A stretch of 40,987 nucleotides of DNA from Minisyncoccota bacterium. Lineage in GTDB: Bacteria; Patescibacteriota; Minisyncoccia; Phycocordibacterales; JAQTLZ01. A model generated the notes under the pieces. The model did not search any database. It was not told where the DNA came from and saw only the letters and a list, made by a program, of their open reading frames with translations. Every line of letters begins with the position of its first letter. Within the stretch, counting starts at the first letter, position 1. Shown one piece after another: positions 1 to 7,691 of the stretch. The stretch lies in contig JAQTSY010000009.1 in assembly GCA_028711065.1 (NCBI GenBank), positions 1-40,987 of the forward strand. The letters are read 5' to 3'. The translations under genes and the position numbers were made by a program.

Positions 1-88
1 AGGTTGCTGTGGTGGGATAAGTCTTGCTTGAATCGACGAGATTCAAGAGACTATTTGACAAGCAGTCAGTCGTTCTGGAAAGAAAAAA

Positions 89-109
89 CCCGTTTTGAGA
101 CGGGCTAGG
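89..109 (-). terminator. possible intrinsic terminator
   Basis: minus strand reads CCCGT-ctcaaa-ACGGG followed by TTTTTT. Confidence 0.55.
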
Positions 110-268
110 CAACAGCTTAAAAAGCTCCTGTTTAGCACCGCTTACAATAAGTGTTTTTTACCATATTTTCTGGAATCCGTATTAGTATATAGGAAACGAA
201 AAAGCTGTCAACAAGCGGGCATATTTCTCTAAAAATCCTTGTTTTTGAGGGGTAAAACAAAAAAACAA

Positions 269-284
269 GCTTCCGTGAGGAAGC
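269..284 (-). terminator. intrinsic terminator downstream of the 309..983 ORF
   Basis: GCTTCC-GTGA-GGAAGC hairpin; read on minus it is followed by a T-rich run (TTGTTTTTTTG). Confidence 0.75.
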
Positions 285-308
285 CTGTGGCGATCAAATT
301 GTATTGCG

Positions 309-983
309 TTAAACTGCTTCCGCAAGCACCATCTCGGGCGGAACCGGAAGTGGCAAAACGACAGGATGAGCGCGTTCGAGAAACCTGTGCAGAGGATTGT
401 TGTTGACAGTCCTCGTGCCGTTTTGGAGATGGATATAATTCGCGGCGTCATCTGCCAACGTGCCAAAGTGCCAGCAGACAGCCCGTACGCCCAGAGCTTC
501 CGGATCGCAGAGCATATGATTCTTGCTTACAACATAGGGACCATACGCCCGCGAGATATCGTCGGAAAGGTCAGCGACATGATCGAGAGTAATTTTCTCT
601 TCCCGTACCTTCACCCAAATCCCATGAAGCGAAGTGAGCGAGCAAAACGGGCGCAGTCGCCTTGGATCTTTTTCCACGAACTGGAACAGTCGGCGGTATC
701 CGTGGCCAAAACTGGATCGGCCCAAATGAAAATGCTGACAGAGTCGCGAAGCGCACTGAAGGAGCGCAATTTCCGGATCTGTCGTTTGAAGTTTTCCCAA
801 CGGCACGCCGATTTCACGAAAGAATCTCTCGAAGGCGCCGACATCGAACGCCCCAGTATTCAATCGTGAAAAGACGTCTCCCAGAAACCGCAAAATGAGC
901 GCGGCTTCTTGGCTCGAATATCCATGGATCCTGCGCCTCTGACGAGCGCGCCTGTGACGACGTTCCCTGTGATGATGACTCAT
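309..983 (-). CDS. hypothetical protein (224 aa)
   Basis: long ORF, SD-like GGGAG before ATG, terminator directly downstream. Confidence 0.55.
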   Translation of the reverse strand: MSHHHRERRHRRARQRRRIHGYSSQEAALILRFLGDVFSRLNTGAFDVGAFERFFREIGVPLGKLQTTDPEIALLQCASRLCQHFHLGRSSFGHGYRRLFQFVEKDPRRLRPFCSLTSLHGIWVKVREEKITLDHVADLSDDISRAYGPYVVSKNHMLCDPEALGVRAVCWHFGTLADDAANYIHLQNGTRTVNNNPLHRFLERAHPVVLPLPVPPEMVLAEAV

Positions 984-1103
984 GCTCCCTATTCTCCCTT
1001 CCTCCCCCTAAAATCCGGAGCGGATTGCTTCTCGAAGAAGCGTTGAATGACTAGAACAAATTCCCCTCCTCTTTGTATCACTTTCGCGCCGCAAGTCAAA
1101 CAA

Positions 1104-1137
1104 AAAATGCCCCGCCGAGAATACGGCGGGGCATTTT
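1104..1137 (-). terminator. intrinsic terminator (copy 1 of repeated hairpin)
   Basis: AAAATGCCCCGCCG-AGAATA-CGGCGGGGCATTTT. Confidence 0.85.
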
Positions 1138-1142
1138 CTATT

Positions 1143-2087
1143 CTATTGAGTCACAGTAATATTTTTATCAAGACTGGCAACTTCGCTCCCATACTTATCC
1201 GTACACGCTGATTTAATAAGTCCGCAGTATAAACCAGCATGAAAAGAATATTCTCCCGGAGGAAGAGTTGTGCTATTTGCACTCGCATACCAAACAGAAT
1301 GGAGAGAATCGTAATCCGCGTTAAATGACTGCCCGTAAATAGATTCTCCTATCGCCGGAATCCTAGTGGTCAGAACTGACCATTGCACATTGAATCCTTC
1401 CTCGCGTCTCGCGAAAGTTCCATCGGCTTCTTTGCCTACCAAATTGCTGAAAGAAATAGGTTCGTTACTTTTAAACTGATCTTTCAAACTAACACTGTCG
1501 ATCCAAAATTTTGAACCTGAATGAACTGTCAAACCGAGAATCGTAAACGAAGCATTGCTGTCGTCATTTGCAACTTGTGTTCCAGCTGTATCTCTCACGA
1601 GAAGCCGAATCTTAAATTGCCCGCCAGAGCGGAGATTTTTGCTTGTGTCGTTCAAGCACATAACATTCTTGGGAGTGAAATTAAACCAGCCGATATTGAC
1701 GAGAGTCTCACCGATTTCACAAATAGATCCATCGGGGAATACTGCGCTCACAGTTGCTTTTTCATTTCCGGTCATACCGATCCCGCCATAGAAACCATAG
1801 AGCCATGAGACTCTCTGCTCAATATCTTGATTCCGCACTTCTCCCCCATTTGGCGACATGACAATCATCGAACCTTCTAACCCCGGCACTCCATGTGCGC
1901 AGGATTCCCCAGTCAAAGGACTGAAAGCGGTGCTTGCTGTACAGCCTCGAATAGTACTCGTCGAACACTGTGCTCCCGTTACATAGCTATATTTATCACC
2001 CGGTGCGCATTCGGTTCTTTGCGCAGAGGCAAACTGCGGAAATATGATGAGAACCGAAGAGAAAGCTAGAAGAAAATATTTTTTCAT
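1143..2087 (-). CDS. secreted hypothetical protein with Cys-rich YSxxTGxxC-type repeats
   Basis: signal peptide MKKYFLLAFSSVLIIFPQFASAQ; motifs YSYVTGAQC and FSPLTGESC. Confidence 0.75.
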   Translation of the reverse strand: MKKYFLLAFSSVLIIFPQFASAQRTECAPGDKYSYVTGAQCSTSTIRGCTASTAFSPLTGESCAHGVPGLEGSMIVMSPNGGEVRNQDIEQRVSWLYGFYGGIGMTGNEKATVSAVFPDGSICEIGETLVNIGWFNFTPKNVMCLNDTSKNLRSGGQFKIRLLVRDTAGTQVANDDSNASFTILGLTVHSGSKFWIDSVSLKDQFKSNEPISFSNLVGKEADGTFARREEGFNVQWSVLTTRIPAIGESIYGQSFNADYDSLHSVWYASANSTTLPPGEYSFHAGLYCGLIKSACTDKYGSEVASLDKNITVTQ

Positions 2088-2159
2088 ATAAATAAAACTC
2101 TATACGTAATATGATTTCTCCTTCATAATACGCCATTTCCGATCTAAAACAAGGAAACG

Positions 2160-2195
2160 AAAAACGCCCCGCCGAGAATACGGCGGGGCGTTTTT
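2160..2195 (-). terminator. intrinsic terminator (copy 2 of repeated hairpin)
   Basis: AAAACGCCCCGCCG-AGAATA-CGGCGGGGCGTTTTT. Confidence 0.85.
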
Positions 2196-2213
2196 GAGAA
2201 ATATTGAAATTTC

Positions 2214-2903
2214 CTAGCTTCGGTGTGAAATTTCACCTCGAACCTTTTCAATATATTTTGCTGCAGCATCCTGACCTCCAAGACCAAAGGCAAGGCCAAG
2301 TGCAACTGAGATAGCAACGATAACTCCCTGGAAGAAAGTGAGGAGGAAATCATCTGCAATTCCAACTTGAGAGAGAGCTACGATAGCAGCGAAAATCCAA
2401 ATAGCCCATTTTGCTGCGCTTCCAACCAAAGCTGCTGATTTAAGTCCTGCAGCTTTTGCAGAAACCATAACAATCTTCTGGATTGTGTCGGCAATAACGA
2501 CTGCAACCATAAGAATGAGAGCAGCGACGATAACTTGAGGAATCTTTACCAAAACAATGTATCGGAGAAATTCTGTCGCTCGATCAAGGTGAAGAGCATC
2601 AAATGAAGCAACGAGGAAAGCAAGAATCACGAACCACTTTACGAGTCCGCCGATAAAAGCTCCGGAATTCAACTTCATACCGCCTTGTTCCAAGACATCT
2701 TCAACGCCAGCGCTTCGAAGAGCGTTATCGAGCTTGATTGACTTGAAGATCTGCTCGATAACTCGGCCAATAAAAGAACCGAGGAACCATCCTACCGCAA
2801 AAATAACGATCGCTACGACGAGATTTGGAACGTAGTTCACTACGCCAAGCCACAAATCAACGAAAGACTGTGACAATACTGTTCTCCATGTTTCTAATAT
2901 CAT
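2214..2903 (-). CDS. small-conductance mechanosensitive channel-like / conserved TM-helix protein
   Basis: multiple TM helices; VGWFLGSFIGRVIEQIFKSI and glycine-rich GLAFGLGGQDAAAKYIEKVRGE resemble MscS-type TM-helix repeat proteins. Confidence 0.75.
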   Translation of the reverse strand: MILETWRTVLSQSFVDLWLGVVNYVPNLVVAIVIFAVGWFLGSFIGRVIEQIFKSIKLDNALRSAGVEDVLEQGGMKLNSGAFIGGLVKWFVILAFLVASFDALHLDRATEFLRYIVLVKIPQVIVAALILMVAVVIADTIQKIVMVSAKAAGLKSAALVGSAAKWAIWIFAAIVALSQVGIADDFLLTFFQGVIVAISVALGLAFGLGGQDAAAKYIEKVRGEISHRS

Positions 2904-3141
2904 GTTTATTTAGGGCCATTTTGAGAAAACGGCTAAAAACAGTTGCTTATGTGTTCGCATAAGCGTTATTTGCTACTAATAATGAAAGAAAAGAACTCGA
3001 CCTTGATAAACGACCTTTGAATTTACGCTTTTATTATAACACCAGCGCCCCTCGAGGGGCGCTGTATCTGTGGATAAAGCTATTAGGAGAAAAAGTCGCT
3101 AAGGGAGCAGAGCGAACACTTACGCATGATGTAATCAGGCG

Positions 3142-3762
3142 TTACATAGCCATTTTGTTGAGTATTTTCTTGTGAGGATAGTCTAAAATGTCCCTTACTA
3201 GCTTGTCATACATGTCCATTCGATATTTGAAATCACTAGTTTCAAAGGCTCCATAGCGCAATTCCTTGCCTATTTCAGCCTCCAAAGACTTCATGGTGCC
3301 AGAGAGCTTCTTTTTCTTGAGTTTATCCCCCACTACCAGGATATCAACCCGGCTCCCGGGGTCTTGTATGAAAATGCCGGCTAAAACAATGAGCTTCACT
3401 TTTCCTGAAGACTGAATTTGCTCGATAATGTATTCGTCCTTAATAGTTGAGAGGTTGATGAGGAGATTTTGAAGCGGAATGAGGTATGCAAATGATTCAT
3501 TCAGTATCCAGCCCATAAATTTCTTCTGGCTCATTTTGCCTTTATTTCGCTTTGATTTTGCCGGCACGAGCTTAAACCCGACTTTTTTCTTTAAGAGCCC
3601 CATTTTTTCAAGAAGAACAATATCTTTTCTCGCACTTTTCGGATTTACTTTCGCCCTATCAGACACCTCCGCTTGTTCATAGACGCGTTTCGGATTAAAA
3701 AGAAAAAGGCGCATAATTTTCACCTTTCCGGCGCTTCCAAACATCTTTTCAAGAATTTTCAT
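3142..3762 (-). CDS. transcriptional regulator-like protein (HTH N-terminus, nucleotidyltransferase-like C-terminus)
   Basis: 206 aa; N-terminal KIMRLFLFNPKRVYEQAEVSDRAKVNPKSARKDIVLLEKMGLL looks winged-helix. Confidence 0.65.
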   Translation of the reverse strand: MKILEKMFGSAGKVKIMRLFLFNPKRVYEQAEVSDRAKVNPKSARKDIVLLEKMGLLKKKVGFKLVPAKSKRNKGKMSQKKFMGWILNESFAYLIPLQNLLINLSTIKDEYIIEQIQSSGKVKLIVLAGIFIQDPGSRVDILVVGDKLKKKKLSGTMKSLEAEIGKELRYGAFETSDFKYRMDMYDKLVRDILDYPHKKILNKMAM

Positions 3763-3808
3763 AGGCGTATTCTATCATTCCTTTCTCAATTTTTACAAAT
3801 GAAAAAGC

Positions 3809-3834
3809 GACAACCGTGAGGCTGTCGCTTGGCT
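3809..3834 (-). terminator. intrinsic terminator
   Basis: AAGCGACA...TGTCGCTT with T-tract on minus strand. Confidence 0.75.
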
Positions 3835-3847
3835 GACTGAAAACTGA

Positions 3848-4132
3848 CTAAACTGGCTGAATTGCATCCGCCGAAATCGGTTGGGGCGATGTTGTGGCTG
3901 TGGACGTGACGGCCTCCTTGGGAGGATTAACGTCCGCCATTACCTCAGTGGGGATACCAGAATGAATCGTACCCCCATCGTCGGGAGGATTGGCATTCGC
4001 CTCCTGTTTCGCGCGTTTTTCTTTGGCCTCCCTACGATGGTAACTGGGGTCCAAATGTGGATACTTCGCGTACATCTCTTTATCCCTGATCACGCTTGTC
4101 CTCTCCTTTTCTTCCTTATGCCCCACCCCCAT
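3848..4132 (-). CDS. hypothetical protein, charged/low complexity (94 aa)
   Basis: ORF followed by intrinsic terminator. Confidence 0.5.
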   Translation of the reverse strand: MGVGHKEEKERTSVIRDKEMYAKYPHLDPSYHRREAKEKRAKQEANANPPDDGGTIHSGIPTEVMADVNPPKEAVTSTATTSPQPISADAIQPV

Positions 4133-4184
4133 TTCATCCCGTACAAAAACAGCCGTCTATTTTACACGAAATTCGGATGCTGTC

Positions 4185-4230
4185 AATACACAGCAAAAAA
4201 CCGCCTTCGGGCGGTTTTTTGCTGTGTATT
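4185..4230. terminator. bidirectional intrinsic terminator, perfect 21-bp arms
   Basis: AATACACAGCAAAAAACCGCC-TTCG-GGCGGTTTTTTGCTGTGTATT. Confidence 0.9.
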
Positions 4231-4246
4231 CTGCTTTCGCGAAAAG

Positions 4247-4636
4247 TTACTTCAGTTCGACTTTCCCCCCCGCCTCCTCAATCTTCTTCTTCACAGCCTC
4301 CGCTTCCTCCTTCTTCATTCCTTCCTTGAGCATCTTTGGAGCAGCGTCTACGAGGTCCTTTGCTTCCTTGAGTCCGAGGGCAAGAACTTCTTTCACTACT
4401 TTAATAACAGCAATCTTCTGTGCACCAGCATCTTTGAGTTCAACATTGTACGTTGATTTCTCTTCTGCCGCTGGACCCGCTGCCGCTGCTGCAGGACCTG
4501 CAACTGCTGCTGCAGATACACCGAATTTCTTTTCCAATACTTTCACGAGTTCGTTCAATTCAAGAACAGACATTTTCTCAACGCTCTCTACGAGTGCGTG
4601 GAATTTTGCCGGAACTTCTACTTTTGTATCTTCCAT
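4247..4636 (-). CDS. rplL: 50S ribosomal protein L7/L12
   Basis: [11 protein letters not shown], Ala-rich hinge, [54 protein letters not shown]. Confidence 0.97.
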   Translation of the reverse strand: MEDTKVEVPAKFHALVESVEKMSVLELNELVKVLEKKFGVSAAAVAGPAAAAAGPAAEEKSTYNVELKDAGAQKIAVIKVVKEVLALGLKEAKDLVDAAPKMLKEGMKKEEAEAVKKKIEEAGGKVELK

Positions 4637-4657
4637 GTTTGTAATAATAAATAATAA

Positions 4658-5149
4658 TTAGGCTGTCTTCTTCTTCGCAATTGCATCGAGCGCGACAACA
4701 AATCCCTGAATCGGAGAATTAATAACATTAACGAACATTCCGAGAAGCTGCTCTCTGCCAGGAATAGTTGCAATGCCCATGATCTCTGATTGGTTCATAT
4801 ATCGCTTCTCAAACACTCCGCCGAGCATACTAAGTTTCTTGTCGAATTTTTTCTGGAATACAAGAATCTCTCGCGCTGGAGCGATAGCATCTGCGCCGTA
4901 TGCGATAGCCACTTCTCCGTTGAGCACAGGAAGTTCGCCCGCAATACCAGCAGTTTCAAGAGCTTTTCTCATCAAAGTCTTCTTAGCCACAGTGTAGCCA
5001 ATTCCCTCTTTGGTGAGCTTCTTTCGGAGTTCAGTGACATTCGCCACAGTCATTCCGTGGAAATTTACAAAGACAAGAGACTGTGAATCTTTCACAGATT
5101 TTTCGAGCTTTGTAAGAATTTCCTTCTTCTTCGCTTTTGTAATAGGCAC
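4658..5149 (-). CDS. rplJ: 50S ribosomal protein L10
   Basis: L10 family sequence, adjacent to rplL. Confidence 0.95.
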   Translation of the reverse strand: MPITKAKKKEILTKLEKSVKDSQSLVFVNFHGMTVANVTELRKKLTKEGIGYTVAKKTLMRKALETAGIAGELPVLNGEVAIAYGADAIAPAREILVFQKKFDKKLSMLGGVFEKRYMNQSEIMGIATIPGREQLLGMFVNVINSPIQGFVVALDAIAKKKTA

Positions 5150-5154
5150 GTGTA

Positions 5155-5191
5155 GTTGAAAGTTATAAGGTTATAAAGTTTTAAAGTAAAC
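5155..5191 (+). repeat. AT-rich dispersed repeat, left arm
   Basis: GTTGAAAGTTATAAGGTTATAAAG, inverted copy at 5345-5368, direct copy at 21806-21829. Confidence 0.85.
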
Positions 5192-5339
5192 TCCACACAC
5201 TTATAACTTCAAAATAAAGATAATACGACCTTTGTAAATAAGGCTTTTCAGATAAATAGAGTAGATTTGCGTTCAAACGAAGCAAATATAATCTCGAGAG
5301 GATAATTTTTAAGGCTTGTTATCAAGTCTAGGATTTAAG

Positions 5340-5377
5340 GTTTACTTTATAACCTTATAACTTTCAACTTTATAACC
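5340..5377 (-). repeat. AT-rich dispersed repeat, right arm
   Basis: reverse complement GTTATAAAGTTGAAAGTTATAAGGTTATAAAG (32 bp) is identical to 21798-21829. Confidence 0.85.
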
Positions 5378-5445
5378 ACCCTCCTCTTGTCTTTGACCTT
5401 ATGAGAGCTAGTATACTGAATCTTTAAAGAAAGTCAAAGAAAAAT

Positions 5446-5469
5446 GGCGCCGAGGTTTCCCTCGGCGCC
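5446..5469 (-). terminator. intrinsic terminator of purM-like gene
   Basis: GGCGCCGAG-GTTTCC-CTCGGCGCC; minus strand followed by TTTTTC. Confidence 0.85.
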
Positions 5470-5499
5470 AAACTTATTTCACGCACAACTCTCGTGAGA

Positions 5500-6657
5500 T
5501 TATTCCTTCCCCGGCGGAGGAAGGATAATCCTCTTGTGTCCTGCGGGATGGAAAATTGTCCTTCGCATCCCCTCCTTCACTACGCCCACCTCCCAAGCTT
5601 CGTAGCCAGTCTTCCGCGCAATATCCAAGGTGCGGTTGACCATGCGTTTCGGGACAAAGAAATAATAGCCGATTCCCCAATTGAAAGTCTTGAGACATCC
5701 TTCAATTGAGACACCCATCCGCTCCAGGATAAAGCGGAAAATGGGCGACACTTCGGGCCAGGTATGTATCCGATAGGTGAAGCTGCGTTTGTCGAAAGCG
5801 AGCTTCGCGACACCATCACCAGTCCCCGGAAGGGCCACGTGAATATCAACTTCGTTGTCGAGAAGAGCCTGAACGAGCCGTACATAACACATCGTTGGAG
5901 TCAGCGCTTCTTCGCCGATCGTGACCCCTGATTCAAGCCGGGTACAGAACTGGTCGGGCAAAAGCAAACCCTCCTTGAAAAAGAGAGAGAATCCATTGGC
6001 GTGGAGTCCGGCCGACCTCACCCCGACGATAGAGTCGCCAGCACGAAGCTTGTCGCCAGTGATCAGGCGACGAGTAGGCGCAACGAGGCCCACAGCACAA
6101 CCAGAAAGAATTGGTGCCCCTGCTGGGTCTATCGGCGGACGAGCTTGGACGAGAAACGGAATCGCCGGCGTCTCGCCCGCAATCATCGCCATGCCCGATT
6201 GCCTGCAGCCTTCAACGAGTCCGCCGACGAGATTGGCACAGACCGAGAGATCTTTGAAGAAATCGCCGGAACCGGCAACTACCTCATCTGTATACGTTAC
6301 CGGCTGGGCGCCCATTGCGGCGTTATCATTCCCAGCCATCTTCACATTACAGATGCCGCAGTTGAAAAAACCTTTTCCTTCCTTGTCGCCACCGAATTTC
6401 TTCATCCACGCCGCCAGCCAATCTTTCCCGCCGAGCCCTTCGGTCGTCTGAACAAAACAGTGAGGACCCTTCCCTTCGTATTCCCACACACCACCGTGCG
6501 AATGCCGGGTCTTGATGACCCTGACACCGTACTTGTTCGGAAATGTGTTGGTCGCCTGCATTCCAGCAACGACCATATCCTTCCAACCCTGAAGCAGGCG
6601 GTAATCAACACCAGCAGCCCGGTATTCCTGTCCCGGCTTCACTCTTCGCATGACCAT
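5500..6657 (-). CDS. phosphoribosylformylglycinamidine cyclo-ligase (PurM/AIRS)-like protein
   Basis: GVDY near N-terminus, DEVVAGSGDFFKDLSVCANLVGGLVEGCRQSGMAMIAGETPAIP, GLHANGFSL; PurM-like overall. ORF 5' end trimmed to MVMRRVKPGQ. Confidence 0.8.
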   Translation of the reverse strand: MVMRRVKPGQEYRAAGVDYRLLQGWKDMVVAGMQATNTFPNKYGVRVIKTRHSHGGVWEYEGKGPHCFVQTTEGLGGKDWLAAWMKKFGGDKEGKGFFNCGICNVKMAGNDNAAMGAQPVTYTDEVVAGSGDFFKDLSVCANLVGGLVEGCRQSGMAMIAGETPAIPFLVQARPPIDPAGAPILSGCAVGLVAPTRRLITGDKLRAGDSIVGVRSAGLHANGFSLFFKEGLLLPDQFCTRLESGVTIGEEALTPTMCYVRLVQALLDNEVDIHVALPGTGDGVAKLAFDKRSFTYRIHTWPEVSPIFRFILERMGVSIEGCLKTFNWGIGYYFFVPKRMVNRTLDIARKTGYEAWEVGVVKEGMRRTIFHPAGHKRIILPPPGKE

Positions 6658-6766
6658 GAACAACGCCCTCCTTTGAATGAGTTTCGACAGTATTTTTACC
6701 TCTTGTACTTCACAAACAACCACTCCTCATATTAATGAGATTCGGAGTGATTGCAAGATAGATTAT

Positions 6767-7291
6767 TTAGGTGAAAAATTGAGGAATTTTTTGTTTCAAG
6801 AGCTCAATCGTGTCTGCAACATTCAGTTTAGTATTATCAATCTCAAAATAAGTGTAACTCTCATCGGCTTTATCTCTGAGCGAAGTTTCCAAATAGAACT
6901 TACTGTCCACCAAATCCATCCATTCTTTCGTCGTCTTTTTATCTCTATTCAATCTCCTCTCATCTCGTGTTCCTTTTTCGACAGTCAGCATAAGTATATA
7001 AATTTTCGGCGCATATTTGAGCTTTGCTTTAAATGCATCGAAATGCGTTTGGTCGATAAGAAAGCTTCCGGCGACCACATTCTCATACCCACCTTCAAAA
7101 AAGTTATGGATAAGGTCAAGGCTGTTTTCCAACGCCAAACTCTGAAAATTCTCATCAAATTCAAAAGGGTTCACTTGCAGAATATTTTCAGCATCAAAAG
7201 CAGCCCCATTTTTCAAATGGGGAACAATAGCTTTAGCAAGAGTAGACTTCCCCGCCCCCTCCTGCCCGCAAATGATGAGTAAATTTTTCAT
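6767..7291 (-). CDS. P-loop NTPase / kinase-like protein
   Basis: Walker A GQEGAGKST near N-terminus. Confidence 0.75.
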   Translation of the reverse strand: MKNLLIICGQEGAGKSTLAKAIVPHLKNGAAFDAENILQVNPFEFDENFQSLALENSLDLIHNFFEGGYENVVAGSFLIDQTHFDAFKAKLKYAPKIYILMLTVEKGTRDERRLNRDKKTTKEWMDLVDSKFYLETSLRDKADESYTYFEIDNTKLNVADTIELLKQKIPQFFT

Positions 7292-7301
7292 CTTAGAAAT
7301 C

Positions 7302-7691
7302 CTAAATCTTTTTCCTGCGGAGAAGAAGAGTTTTTGTCATAACGACAATGAGACTGACAATGAGAAAAGAAATGCTTGCATACCAAGCTGTCATATCCCT
7401 ATCAAAACAAATGATACTTTGGCAGAGAGTTGGTGTAGAGATAACAAACCAAGAAAGAGTCGGGATTAGTATCAACGCAAACCATTTCCATGTGTCAAAA
7501 ATATATTTTTGACACGCCAGAATTATAATAATCGTAACTACCAACGGGAACATTCCAAACACTAAAGGTTTACCAGTAGAAAAAGGTAAGTCACCAACGT
7601 TAAATTTTGGGACTCGCATTATTACCAACCCTATGCAAAGTAGCATAATTGAAACCACCAATAAAATTCCTAAAATTTTCCTATAACTCAT
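7302..7691 (-). CDS. hypothetical membrane protein (about 4 TM)
   Basis: hydrophobic segments; ATGA overlap with upstream gene. Confidence 0.7.
   Translation of the reverse strand: MSYRKILGILLVVSIMLLCIGLVIMRVPKFNVGDLPFSTGKPLVFGMFPLVVTIIIILACQKYIFDTWKWFALILIPTLSWFVISTPTLCQSIICFDRDMTAWYASISFLIVSLIVVMTKTLLLRRKKI

Noticed and set aside
1-180. Possible tRNA/tmRNA or other known RNA at the window start
   Set aside because: Hairpins exist (CTTGAATC-GACGA-GATTCAAG; a minus-strand terminator), but no tRNA or tmRNA signature could be identified and the region is truncated by the window edge.
366-869. 167-aa plus-strand ORF overlapping 309..983
   Set aside because: The minus ORF is longer and has a matching SD and terminator; the plus ORF has neither clearly.
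4224-4661. 145-aa plus-strand ORF opposite rplL
   Set aside because: Low-complexity Ala/Ser/Phe antisense shadow of the Ala- and Lys/Glu-rich rplL; rplL is clearly the real gene.
5921-6735. Plus-strand ORFs (176 and 244 aa) opposite the purM-like gene
   Set aside because: Antisense shadows with no recognisable motifs; the minus-strand protein is PurM-like.
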